From Girardinichthys multiradiatus (taxonomy: Eukaryota > Chordata > Actinopteri > Cyprinodontiformes > Goodeidae), in assembly GCF_021462225.1 (NCBI RefSeq), contig NC_061801.1:9234125-9298124 (forward strand): a stretch of 64,000 nt of DNA. Reading direction: 5' to 3'. The notes under the pieces are model-generated. The model was not told the DNA's origin, did no database searches, and saw nothing but the letters and a program-made list of their open reading frames with translations. A program made the position numbers and the translations under genes. Shown here one piece after another: positions 48,476 through 59,387 of this stretch. The stretch's first letter is position 1. Every line of letters begins with the position of its first letter.

Positions 48476-49310
48476 CAGTGCCTTGCAAATGTGTTTATAA
48501 TCCTTGATCGTCTGGATTTTATGTTACAAACTATGTTATTCAGACTTTATGTAAAAGACCAACACAAAGTAGTTCATTATTGGGAAGCGGAAGAAAAAAG
48601 GCACGATTTTGAAACTTTTTCAACAATAAAAATCTATAAAATGTGCTCTAAATTTGTATTCAAACCCCCTGAGTCAATAATGTTTGGATCCACCGTTCAA
48701 TGCAATTCCAGCTGCAGGTCCAATGGGATACATCTCTACCAGCTTCGAACATCTATAGACTACGCTGCATTTTGCAGTTTTGGGCATACTCTCAATTGGA
48801 TTTAGGTCTGGACTTTGACCGGGCCATTCTAACACATACATATGTTTTGATTTAAACCGTTATATTGTAGTTCTGATTGTATGTTTAGGGTTTTTGTCCT
48901 GTTGAAAGTCTCATGTCTTTTGTGGCTTCGTAAGGGTTTCTTCCAGGATTTTCCTGTTTTAGTGCCATCCATCTCCTCAATAACTCTGACCCCACTGAAG
49001 AAAAGTCTCCCCGTAGCATCATATACACACCACCATGGTTCCCCATGGGAATGGTGCCTGAAAAGGGAAATTATGATTGCCTCTAACCATTTTTGCAGCT
49101 CCTCCAGAGTTCCCAAGGGGCTCGTGGCTGAGAGCTAAATGCCTATTTGTAAAACGTTTTGTAAATCATATATCATGTTCCTTTCACCTAATTTATGTGG
49201 TGCTTTGTGTTGGTCTATCACAGAAAATCCCAATAAAATGCATTGAAGTTTGTGGTTGTAACGTGACAAAATGTGAAAAAAGTTCAGCGGGGTTGAGTAC
49301 TTTTAGGATT
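48476..49310 (-). mobile_element. Decayed Tc1-like element with long inverted ends
   Basis: The left end CAGTGCCTTGCAAATGTG and its AGACCAACACAAAGTAG segment are mirrored on the right by CTTTGTGTTGGTCTATCAC and AAGTTTGTGGTTGTAACGTG. Inside, GTTTTTGTCCTGTTGAAAGT, GCCATCCATCTCCTCAATAA and CACACCACCATGGTTCCCC fit the minus-strand transposase region. No intact ORF. Confidence 0.7.
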
Positions 49311-50429
49311 TTCCACCTTGTTGAGACCTCACTCAAACTATACATCTATATTCAAAACGTTTTACTGCTCTTAAATTTAAAAGCCCTTATTTGATTTCAA
49401 TTCATACCTATGTACAGTGTCATATTCGTTTACTTTAACTAATACCTCAAAGTTGTGTCTAAGCGCAGTAGGTACACAGGACGCGTACTTTCCAGCACTG
49501 CAGCTGAGATTACATCGAACCCTGGAACCTGTCATGGTGTGTAATAAGGAATTGATTTAATATATAAATACAGCCTTCCAGTGAGGACATAATTGAACAC
49601 ATGCTGCAGTGAAGCATCAATAAATGCTGTTAGTTACATCACAGGGGCAGAGAGCATTGAGCAGGCCAGGACAGAGTGGGCTCATGAGAATGCTGAGTAA
49701 CAGCAGGGTCTGGTGAGGAAAGGTGTGCTTGACAAGATCACAAATTAACAGCAGACGCTGTTGCTGTGGAGCTGCATGCAGGACTGTGGCGTTTTGAGTG
49801 CAGGGGCTGATTCTGTTAGTGCTGATCTGCTGATGCTCAGATAAAACGGGTATGCACTAAGTGGAGTACCCATCAACAAGTCATTTTAAGCTGAGAATGC
49901 TTGCCTCAGTTGCTCGCAGATAAACCGGGAGGGTGAGAGGGATCAACGTTCTGATGCTGCGGCTCAGCAAACATTGCAGCTCATTGCTAGTGCCGTTTGC
50001 TGGTGTGGCAGCAGTCCAGGTGTGTGTTTACACTCCTGAGATGTGCTGCAGCAACATGTCCTCGGGTCTCTTCTTATTCTAGCTAAAGTGTTTAAAACTG
50101 TGTTAAAGGCAAAGTGACAGCTGTACAATCCCCTATAGAACCAGTTTGGCTACAGGTGGGATATTTTTAACCAAAAGCCCACCGAGGCCTGTGGGTTGGG
50201 TGTAATTAACGACACATTCATAAGACGCAGCAATGTTAGTCATAGAGCTTATCCACTGCTTGCAGCCCTTGCTCAGCTCACATCAGCAGGCTTCATGTAA
50301 AGACTGATTGGAGAGCAGAGTATCAGGAATATGACAGCATATCGTCATGATTAGAAATAATTCCAGTTGTTATATCTTTATGCAAGAGAGAAATATCATG
50401 CAAAATCCCATCTATGCAATATCTATACA
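49311..50429. other. Noncoding, no repeat recognised
   Basis: Includes a less AT-rich part (49,620-50,060). No coding signal. Confidence 0.4.
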
Positions 50430-50545
50430 TGCAGTGGCAGCCCACTGCTCCCTATAAGGGATGGGTTAAATGCAGAGGACACATTTCGTTGTAATGTACA
50501 TGTGCAATGACCAATAAAGATAATGATTATGATGATTATTGTCCT
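50430..50545 (+). repeat. Fish retroposon 3'-end repeat
   Basis: GCAGCCCACTGCTCCCTATA, GGGTTAAATGCAGAGGACAC and CAATGACCAATAAAGATAAT match a frequent fish repeat tail. It is followed by ATGATT repeats. Confidence 0.6.
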
Positions 50546-50944
50546 CGCAGGGTTCGCAGGGGGCTAGTGCCCATCTCCAGTGTTAACATTATGCAATATC
50601 CCTGTTTTTTATTTAAGTCTTCAAAGATTTATGCAGGAAGCTTGATTCATAAAACTGTTACCTCAAGCCTTTCTCAAAAGCATGGGGTTTATTTCACTAA
50701 AGTTGTCAAAGTGAAAGTTTAATTAAAGAATCCAATGCAGAACTCTAAACTGCACAAGAGAAAGTACCTTTAACCTTTTCTAGCTCCTTTTGCCACAACT
50801 TGTCCGAAAACGTTTTTCCCTAAATATTTTAAAATAACTTTTATGACTAAAAGTTTTAAAGACAGTACGGACAATGTCAGTGACATAATTAACTTCACTA
50901 ACTTTGAAATCATTTCACTGATTTTGGGAAAAGATAGAATTATC

Positions 50945-51540
50945 TCAATGGGGAATCAGGAGGTTGATTAGGAAAGTTAGAAAAAGTTTTGCCAACAAAC
51001 CTTCAGATTTCAAAATATCTAAAGAAATGTGAATCGGGTAGGTCAAATTTAGTTTTAGTAGATTCAAACGACGCAAATGTTTTATTGATTTAAAGTTGAT
51101 GGAAATTGACCAGGCCTCTGTCCTTCCACAGAGAGTAGGCTGGGTCAAAAATTGGAGGCAAAAACATGATTTTGATGAAAAGACATTGGTGAGGATGTAT
51201 AAGTAAGCCCAAAATGACACCTGATTTGTTTCCCAATCTCTACAGTGGATAGAACAATTGGGTTAGAGGTATAATTAATGGGGTAGCAGTCTAGGGGAGC
51301 ACAAATTAGGGTGGCCCGTGAGACAGAGTTGCACGAAAGAGTTTTCATTTGACACCAATCAGTGTTAGGTAGAATGTACCATGTATGAACCTTTTGGATA
51401 TTGGCCGCCCAATAGTACACTAGAAGATTTTGAATTGCAAGACCACCACTCATTTTAGATGTCTGTGAAATAAAATACTTTGTTCAAGGGGTCTTTCCCG
51501 CCCAAATAAACAAAGACATTTAGCTATCAATTTAAAAAAA
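50945..51540 (-). pseudogene. L1-type LINE ORF2 fragment
   Basis: On the minus strand MSGGLAIQNLLVYYWAANIQ and then TSNPIVLSTVEIGKQIRCHF match the region after the RT domain of fish L1 elements (GGLALPNFLFYYWAANIQ-like). Downstream, in a shifted frame, comes NHVFASNF then GLVNFHQL, a stop, and NKTFASFE. Decayed 5'-truncated copy; no endonuclease or RT core. Confidence 0.8.
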
Positions 51541-51767
51541 AGATTTGGTGAGAAATATTGGTAAGCATTGAAAAATAAATAAAAATCTTTGAAGAATATT
51601 AAAATATTTGTGTTTTACTTGTCTTTATCCTCTATCCTCTATGTATTCCCTCCTTACTTCCTTCCTTCTTAGAGGTCTTCCTTCTCTCCTTGCTTACTTC
51701 TTTATGCCAGTACTTCTTTCCCCCCTGTCTTCTCTTCCTTCCTTGCCCTGCTATACTTTTGTCAATC

Positions 51768-51802
51768 CATCCATCCATCCATCCATCCATCCATCCATCC
51801 AT
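51768..51802. repeat. ATCC tetranucleotide microsatellite
   Basis: About eight tandem ATCC units, next to a CT-rich tract. Confidence 0.95.
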
Positions 51803-52184
51803 AAATACATACATAGAAATGTTTGTTATAATTTTAGGGTGCACTTTATCATTTGTACATTTTAGTGTTAAAAATCTTAATTTGGATTCTGTTTCATCAA
51901 GAGGCTGCAAGATATCCCACAGTATCTTTAATATTTAGTTTTATGAATCCTGTATTATAACGTAGATCTTTATAGTTAGTTTTGTATTTCTTTCATTTTT
52001 ATTCTTTTTTTAAATAAATCCTCAATCATTACCAGCTGGTTTATTTTTAAAAAATCATTATTTCTTGTTTTGTTTTTATACACTTATTTTGATTTTTTTT
52101 TAATACTTCAGCACACTGACAATTTAATTTATTAGTTTCTGAAAAGAATTCCTGATTGCAGCTGAACATCAAGTCCGATGTTTC

Positions 52185-52214
52185 ACTGTTTCTGGTGTCA
52201 ACACCAGAAACAGT
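52185..52214. repeat. Perfect 14-bp inverted repeat, 2-bp spacer
   Basis: ACTGTTTCTGGTGT, CA, then the exact complement ACACCAGAAACAGT. A near-cruciform of 30 bp; no transposon ends recognised around it. Confidence 0.95.
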
Positions 52215-53067
52215 TTCTAAGCAAAAGCACCTCCTGACAGAGACCTTCTGATACCTGCACACCCTGGAAGTCATTGAACATTGAGCGCTGCATTTAGAAT
52301 ATTCTCTCTGTTTCACAGTGAAATGTTGAGTGTGTAAAGATCAGAATATTGTTCACCTTATTGTGTGAGCCCCGCAGCCTCATTCAAATTCTGTGGCTGA
52401 GAATTGCAGCAGGAAAGGCAGTCCGGTCACGACGCCTTGCAAAACGTGCATAAATAATCATGCTGGCGATGTGACTTGGTTGCAGGTCGCTTAGAGGCAA
52501 CACGACTTTGCTGTCGTACCTAAAAATGATCGCATGTTGACAGAAAGCGTCCAGGGTTTGTGCGGTGGTGTAAACTGAGGATGCAACCATCTGACTGGGT
52601 TTGGTGCCCAGTGAGCACACATTTTAATTAGTTTAAAATATTTTCTATGACAGCTCTATGTTAGTGCTTCTAATGTGCTTTATGAAAAAGAGCAAGAGCA
52701 ATAACCACCTTATATTTTTAGAGTAAAAGGCAGCAATATATTTCTTTAATTTAAAATATATTTTTTCACTGTAAAGTGTTAATATTGACAAGGATGGGTC
52801 TTATACTGATTAATAATTAATATTGACATTAATCAGCAAGATGAGTCCAGGCAGTTTCAGTCATTACTCTAAAAGAAGTGTGTGTCATAGTTTTTTTTCT
52901 TTTTAACGTTTTATGAAAAGTCAGCTCTATAACTTTCTTTTCTCATTATATGTAGGAACTTTGTTAAAAAATCACTACAACCAGCCTATTAGATGTGAAC
53001 AATTTTTGAGCAATTTAAAATGAATGTATTTGTTATTTTCTTCACTGTAGACTCTGCATCTTCAAGT

Positions 53068-53262
53068 TTACCTCTATCCATCCATTGTCTACTCCTACTT
53101 ATCCTCCTGGCAAGGGGGCCGGTGTTCACCACCACAGAGACACACAAGACAGACATCCACTCACACAGTCACTTTACGGCCAGCTCAGAGACACCAGTTA
53201 ACCTAACTGTCATGTATTCGGACTGTGGGACGAAGTTAGAGTACCCAGAGAGTACCCCATAC
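53068..53262 (-). repeat. Fish LINE/SINE tail repeat, reverse orientation
   Basis: ATCCATCCATTGTCTACTCC, ACAGTCACTTTACGGCCAGC, AACCTAACTGTCATGTATTC and GGACTGTGGGACGAAGTTAG match the inverse of the common fish retroposon whose other end appears at 28,312. Confidence 0.75.
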
Positions 53263-54199
53263 TTGTTCTAACTGAGCTATTTTAATGATATTAGAGTCAT
53301 AAATAAGTGACACTGCAGTCTGCTGTTGTTGCATTTCAGTATTTTAGCCAATTACTATAAGGTCTAGGCAGCCACTGATCCCTCCTTTTGTCTGTTCTTA
53401 CCCTCCATTTTGTGCCCATGTGTTGCCATTAAACCCCTTAATACTACCAATGTGTACCCATGTACTCAAATCATTGCATATTAGTTTAGTTTTTATGTTG
53501 TAATAATTGTTCATTATTTATGGAGTCACAACTATTTTCAAATTTAGTGTATAATTTAATTTGACTATATTATTTTTTGAAAGTGTCGGATTATACCCCT
53601 TTTGCTTTCAATTGTTTCTCATAACCATTTAAACCTGTCGATTGTTACGAAATGTAGTGATTATGACCCCGATCAAACTAAAACATTTGAAGCAACCATC
53701 TGCTAGCAGATAATATTTATTTCAATCATATTACCACAGTAGACTCTCACTAAGCTATGGGGAATTTCTTTAAATTATTGGTTGTCAAAGAATGAACAAA
53801 GCCTGCTCCCGGCGGGCAGTTATTGACGCAAGATCAGAGCGGAACGTTCCATGGCAGGCAGCTCCACCCCGTACTAGACTGAGTCTGGTACAAAACGATC
53901 AAAACCACAAATGTATATAATGGGAAGGGTGCGAAATGACCAGGACCCACCCATTTCACCTCTGGTGTTGTGTTCATTTCTGTTTCCTCATGTAGATCTA
54001 GCTCCTCAGCTTCAGACTGAAATGTCTATCATGATTTATAACATAAAAGCAGGATCAAATGATTTAAACGGATCAGATCTTTCACTAATTAACTTTAATG
54101 CTGTGATTTACAGTTTTTATTCTCAGCCTCACTAAGAATAAATTCCATCATATCTGCTGATTCTGGCTTGGTGTTACAACACCATTCCCACTGAAAAGG
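53263..54199. other. Noncoding, no recognised element
   Basis: A GC-richer patch at 53,800-53,900 is of unknown origin, possibly an old MITE. Confidence 0.35.
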
Positions 54200-54340
54200 C
54201 AATCAATCTGGTGGGCCGCGCCACCAGACCCGCTGCATCACAACAACTATCACCAATCAGGCTCCAGCCTCATGCGTCTCCATGGTAACTAAACTTGCTC
54301 TCTGATGAGGAAGTGGAAACAGCGAATGCTGGAGAACAGA
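54200..54340 (+). promoter_or_regulatory. Probable alternative promoter with CCAAT and X-box-like site
   Basis: Upstream of the candidate exon are CACCAATCAGG (CCAAT, near 54,252) and GTCTCCATGGTAAC (near 54,276-54,289). The latter differs at one position from the RFX X-box GTNRCCNNRGYAAC. No TATA box. A GA microsatellite (about 54,340-54,358) starts the presumed leader. Confidence 0.4.
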
Positions 54341-54554
54341 AGAGAGAGAGAGAGAGAGACGGATGAGGGTAGAAGAGAGGTGGAGGAGAGACAGAATCTA
54401 TAGCTTCTCTTGTTTCCTGGCAAGGATTTCAGAAGCTCCTTCCTGAGCAGAGGGGCTTTGAGCCGGCATCTGGTTACCAATCGCTAGGCTGGGAGGGCTG
54501 GGATGTGGCGGGTGGCTGCATGAACTGGGAGTCTCGCTGGGATTGGGATCTGCA

Positions 54555-54602
54555 ATGGCCCCTAAAAGCCTGCGCTCTGTGGATCTGTCCTGTAGCTGCG
54601 AG
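54555..54602 (+). CDS. Candidate first coding exon of an unidentified gene (partial)
   Basis: ATG at 54555 has a good context (GCAATGG, G at -3 and +4). It opens 16 codons, MAPKSLRSVDLSCSCE, ending exactly at GAG|GTAAAC, a good splice donor at 54602/54603, phase 0. The presumed leader from about 54,340 is purine-rich and GC-richer than its surroundings, with no obvious acceptor before it, so this fits an alternative first exon rather than an internal one. I do not recognise the protein. Downstream exons are not visible in this window. An 85-codon minus-strand ORF overlaps and is judged a shadow. Confidence 0.4.
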
Positions 54603-55660
54603 GTAAACATTTCTTTCCCCTGTACGCCTAAAAGAGCCCCGACCAGAGCGTTCATTGCTTCTTCCTTCTCAGCTGTACAGATATGAAAATGAGAAACGCT
54701 CTGCTGCCTGTTGGATTCACTGCTCTAAATAGATGACCTGCAGGTGATGGCGGTTTAGTCATTTTTTTTCCTGAGATGTTGCAGGTGTGAAAAAAGCAAC
54801 AGACTCACATTTGTCAGGACTGAAACATCTAGCCGCTGCGTTTGTGTGTAGAGTAACAGCTGTTGTTGATGGTACTGGCAGATTCCTCAGACATCCAAAC
54901 ACCAACCATCTGAACTGAAAGCTGTAGACTCTTCTGTGATTCGGGGAGGGAAAAAAAAGTTCCCTTTGGGAGGTTCTGTGTTAATATGCATTTTGGATTA
55001 CTTGAATTAGCTGGGATTATTTTGGGATTCAATTTTTTTTTTTTTCTGAGCAGTGGGAGAATTCTACCTATATACCAATAGAATGGGATTTATTTCTTTT
55101 TGAAACAAATATAATCAGCTAAGGCTTTATTGTAATGCATCTGTCAAGTAATAAGCTTCCTTGTGACAATCTGCCTTTTGGGGAGGTTATGATGTGCTGC
55201 ACACTCAGCCTTTATGCCAAGCAGTGATTATAAATGATCAAATATTATCTGTTCATTACTGCACCAAACAGTGAGAGGATTTATGCTAAATGTAACATTT
55301 TGAGGTTTGGGAAATCTGCATTCGCAGCTCAGTTTAGCGGAAACTGGCCACATGAGATCTGGATGTATTTAGTAAAACTAAGCAAAAACAAAATCCCTGT
55401 CTGTTTGTGTACTTGTTGCATATGTTGTCTGAGTCATTCGGCCTGCTGGCTTGTGTGTTGTGATTCACAAATGCAGAGACAAATCCAGTCAGGGGATCTT
55501 GTTAGAGCAGCACGACTCCTCCATATGCTGAACAAGTCGACCAGATGCATCCTGGCGCATCGAGCTGTGAGATCCTCTCCAGTGGGTCCTGCTGTAATGT
55601 TTGAGAAAAAAGAATCCAATAGAATTTGTGTGTAAATAAATAGGTTGGTCCTTCATGTTT
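54603..55660. other. Noncoding, intron-like
   Basis: Short ORFs, including one of 133 codons at 55,234-55,635, show no domain. Confidence 0.4.
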
Positions 55661-55666
55661 CTCAAG

Positions 55667-56335
55667 TGGCTTGAACATTTTTTTCATACGACTTTTTCAC
55701 ATTTTTTTTTCATTGCAACCACAAACTTTGATGTATTTAATTGGGATTTAATGTGAGTGGCCTGCAAATAGTAGTACATAATGGTAAAAAGAAACCAAAA
55801 TGACACATGGTTTTCAAATTTTTTTTAAATATAAAAATTGTAACAAATAATGGTTAAAAAATAGCCCCCTTCACTCTGATACCCATTTGTAAAACCCAAT
55901 GCAACCAAATGCCCCTTGAAATAATCTATCAAATAAATCCAAACTATGTATAATATAACCTTGAAATAAATCCAGCTGCTCTTTGAAGGCCTCAGACATG
56001 GTTAGTGAACAAACAGCATCATGAAGACAAAGGAACGCATACAGATCAGGGGAGAGGGTTGTTGAGAAGTTTAAAGCAGAGTTAGGTTAGAAAACAAAAT
56101 CCCAAGCTTTGAACACATCAAAGAGCTCTTGAACACCATGAACATATAATCTCTATTGGGTTGGCATACAGCTGAACATAGCTACAATGGAACGGTTTAT
56201 ATCAAAGCATATTCGTATCCAGAGCTAGATCTAATTGAAAATCTGTTGTAAGATTTGATTGTTGATGTTCACATATTCTGTCCAATCCAATCTGACTGAG
56301 CTGGAGCTGTTTTGCAAAGAAGAATAAGCAAAAAT
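55667..56335 (+). mobile_element. Decayed Tc1-like element, 5' part
   Basis: CATTGCAACCACAAACTTTG and TAATTGGGATTTAATGTGAG begin a typical long inverted end. AAACAGCATCATGAAGACAAAG gives the transposase start MKTKERIQ, and GAAGTTTAAAGCAGAGTTAG and ATCCCAAGCTTTGAACAC continue it. After about 56,140 the sequence jumps to the C-terminal part (ACAATGGAACGGTTTATATC), so the middle is deleted. Confidence 0.75.
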
Positions 56336-57766
56336 CCCAGTATGGAGATTAGTAAAGTTGATAGAGATAGAAGGCTTGGAGCACTGATTTCAGCACAGCT
56401 TTTTGTAAAATAAGCAGCAGGATCAATTTTCCCATGATGAAGCTCATTGCATGTTTATTTGTGTTGAAGTATTATGCACAACTACATTTGTTGAAATGTC
56501 CTTGAAGTTTCCACTTTGTAGCAAACAGTTAATAAAAGCAACTTTCTTTTATTTTATCTTTTATTTTAACCTTGATTTGCATTCCTCTAAGAAAGAGCTT
56601 CTTGGAATTTTTTCAGCACAAATCAGTATTTTTCATCAGAAAGCCTTGAGATGAACAAATTATCTAAATGTTTGCAGTGTTTCGCTGATGTTACAAACAC
56701 CTTTTAGTTTGTTTAAAAGAAGTGAAAGCTTCTGATGCATGGGTTGAAATCTCCACTGTATCTAAATTATTCTAGAACCTTAGTCATTAGTTTAATTTTT
56801 GTACCTGTACCTTTACCTATACCTGTTTTTTGTAACTGTAGTAAGTGCGGACACACAGATCTGACCTACAAGGATTGCACTCCTCCAAGTTTCTTCAAAA
56901 TATCTCTAACTGACCTTTTAGATTTAGTCCTAACAACCTATTATCCAACACAAATGGGATCCTGAGTCTTCAAAATATAAATACTTTTAAGTGTTATGCT
57001 TAATAGAAGTGTTATCTGGATACACATCAATGCGTGTCAAAGTATCTCTTATAAATTATCCTATTTTGCTAATTTCTAAGTCCATTAAGCTTTTAGAAAA
57101 ATATATATAATACTTGATCAAACTAGAAACTTGATATAGCGATTACTATTAAACTCACTAAAGATAGTTTTATCTATAAGGATAGTTTGTTTATATTCTT
57201 GTCTCTCTTCTTTAGAGAATGCGAAAAAATAGTGGAATACCTTTTTGTCATTGACTGTGTAGCTCAAAGTGGCTCACATGTTTCCCAAAGTCCACCTCTC
57301 ATTGACTGATCAGGCTGTCATGATGACTCCTTACCCGGCTGCTGGGAGGCTAGCAAACCAATTATGTGGTTCATTCAAGAGAAATGAAAAGCATTAGAAC
57401 CAGCGTAAAGCTTAGCCCAATAGGTCAGTTCAACATAACAGATTGTGTTGTGATAAATGTAGCATTAAGGAATCTCAGGTTTATTGTGTAAAATTCCAGC
57501 ATAATTTCCCTGATCTTACCAATCTATATCAGCTCTGTAATGGTTTCAACATTAATCTACATTTAGTCATGTTCAATAAATTAAACGTTTATTGAAAAGT
57601 GTATTTAATTGAATATCTCAATTCCCTAAGTGAATCACATTATTTAGATTAATTACCATAGACTGATGTTTACTAGCATTTATTTCTGTTAATTTTTAGG
57701 ATTTGAATACACAAATGCGGGTTCAAAGAAAAGTATGTTTAAATATTATATATATATATATATATA
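56336..57766. other. Noncoding, AT-rich
   Basis: No recognised element. A TA microsatellite (57,747-57,768) adjoins the next transposon. Confidence 0.45.
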
Positions 57767-57768
57767 TA

Positions 57769-59378
57769 CTGGTCCTTCGCAAAATATTAGCATATTGTGA
57801 TAAAGTTCATTATTTTCCATAATGTCATGATGAAAATTTAACATTCATATATTTTAGATTCATTGCACACTAACTGAAATATTTCAGGTCTTTTATTGTC
57901 TTAATACGGATGATTTTGGCATACAGCTCATGAAAACCCAAAATTCCTATCTCACAAAATTAGCATATTTCATCCGACCAATAAAAGAAAAGTGTTTTTA
58001 ATACAAAAAACGTCAACCTTCAAATAATCATGTACAGTTATGCACTCAATACTTGGTCGGGAATCCTTTGGCAGAAATGACTGCTTCAATGCGGTGTGGC
58101 ATGGAGGCAATCAACCTGTGGCACTGCTGAGGTCTTATGGAGGCCAAGAATGCTTCGATAGCGGCCTTTAGCTCATCCAGAGTGTTGGGTCTTGAGTCTC
58201 TCAACGTTCTCTTCACAATATCCCACAGATTCTCTATGGGGTTCAGGTCAGGAGAGTTGGCAGGCCAATTGAGCACAGTGATACCATGGTCAGTAAACCA
58301 TTTACCAGTGGTTTTGGCACTGTGAGCAGGTGCCAGGTCGTGCTGAAAAATGAAATCTTCATCTCCATAAAGCTTTTCAGCAGATGGAAGCATGAAGTGC
58401 TCCAAAATCTCCTGATAGCTAGCTGCATTGACCCTGCCCTTGATAAAACACAGTGGACCAACACCAGCAGCTGACACGGCACCCCAGACCATCACTGACT
58501 GTGGGTACTTGACACTGGACTTCTGGCATTTTGGCATTTCCTTCTCCCCAGTCTTCCTCCAGACTCTGGCACCTTGATTTCCGAATGACATGCAGAATTT
58601 GCTTTCATCCAAAAAAAGTACTTTGGACCACTGAGCAACAGTCCAGTGCTGCTTCTCTGTAGCCCAGGTCAGGCGCTTCTGCTGCTGTTTCTGGTTCAAA
58701 AGTGGCTTGACCTGGGGAATGCGGCACCTGTAGCCCATTTCCTGCACACGCCTGTGCACGGTGGCTCTGGATGTTTCTACTCCAGACTCAGTCCACTGCT
58801 TCCGCAGGTCCCCCAAGGTCTGGAATCGGCCCTTCTCCACAATCTTCCTCAGGGTCCGGTCACCTCTTCTCGTTGTGCGGTGTTTTCTGCCACACTTTTT
58901 CCTTCCCACAGACTTCCCACTGAGGTGCCTTGATACAGCACTCTGGCAACAGCCTATTCGTTCAGAAATTTCTTTCTGTGTCTTACCCTCTTGCTTGAGG
59001 GTGTCAATAGTGGCCTTCTGGACAGCAGTCAGGTCGGCAGTCTTACCCATGATTGGGGTTTTGAGTGATGAGCCAGGCTGGGAGTTTTAAAGGCCTCAGG
59101 AATCTTTTGCAGGTGTTTAGAGTTAACTCGTTGATTCAGATGATTAGGTTCATAGCTCGTTTAGAGACCCTTTTAATGATATGCTAATTTTGTGAGATAG
59201 GAATTTTGGGTTTTCATGAGCTGTATGCCAAAATCATCCGTATTAAGACAATAAAAGACCTGAAATATTTCAGTTAGTGTGCAATGAATCTAAAATATAT
59301 GAATGTTAAATTTTCATCATGACATTATGGAAAATAATGAACTTTATCACAATGTGCTAATATTTTGAGAAGGACCTG
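57769..59378 (-). mobile_element. Tc1-like transposon, apparently intact copy 2
   Basis: Terminal inverted repeats of 200 bp (57769-57968 and 59179-59378) are flanked by TA within a TA-rich target. Each has an outer and an inner copy of a TTAGCATAT motif, the IR/DR layout where transposase binds. The left tip reads CTGGTCCTTCGC instead of CAGGTCCTTCTC, a small change that could weaken that end. It encloses one uninterrupted transposase gene. Very similar to the copy at 38,595. Confidence 0.97.
58046..59050 (-). CDS. Tc1-family transposase, full length (334 aa)
   Basis: This enzyme would cut and paste the surrounding element at TA sites in the nucleus. Residues 1-110 form the paired-type DNA-binding region: two helix-turn-helix parts (about 8-45 and 65-105) joined by a basic linker GRKKCGRKHR (49-58) that resembles an AT-hook and could act as nuclear signal. 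The catalytic domain follows with D148 (FLDESKF), D238 (FQHDLAPAH) and E273 (NPIENLW), spacing DD34E, diagnostic of Tc1. The SVMVWGAVS strand is also present. Length is normal for the family (about 340). It starts at ATG 59050, a little inside the right inverted repeat, and has no stop or frameshift. Intact frame does not prove activity. Confidence 0.95.
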   Translation of the reverse strand: MGKTADLTAVQKATIDTLKQEGKTQKEISERIGCCQSAVSRHLSGKSVGRKKCGRKHRTTRRGDRTLRKIVEKGRFQTLGDLRKQWTESGVETSRATVHRRVQEMGYRCRIPQVKPLLNQKQQQKRLTWATEKQHWTVAQWSKVLFLDESKFCMSFGNQGARVWRKTGEKEMPKCQKSSVKYPQSVMVWGAVSAAGVGPLCFIKGRVNAASYQEILEHFMLPSAEKLYGDEDFIFQHDLAPAHSAKTTGKWFTDHGITVLNWPANSPDLNPIENLWDIVKRTLRDSRPNTLDELKAAIEAFLASIRPQQCHRLIASMPHRIEAVISAKGFPTKY

Positions 59379-59387
59379 TATATATAT

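Larger units (their letters stand above)
51541..53067. other. Noncoding with simple repeats
   Basis: A CT-rich stretch (51,608-51,765) precedes the ATCC microsatellite. The rest is AT-rich without recognised elements apart from the palindrome at 52,185. Confidence 0.45.

Noticed and set aside
51632..51910. Minus-strand ORF with repeated MDGW
   Set aside because: Translation of the ATCC microsatellite.
55234..55635. 133-codon plus-strand ORF near the candidate exon
   Set aside because: No similarity to known domains, with overlapping ORFs on the other strand. Likely chance, although RNA data could change this.
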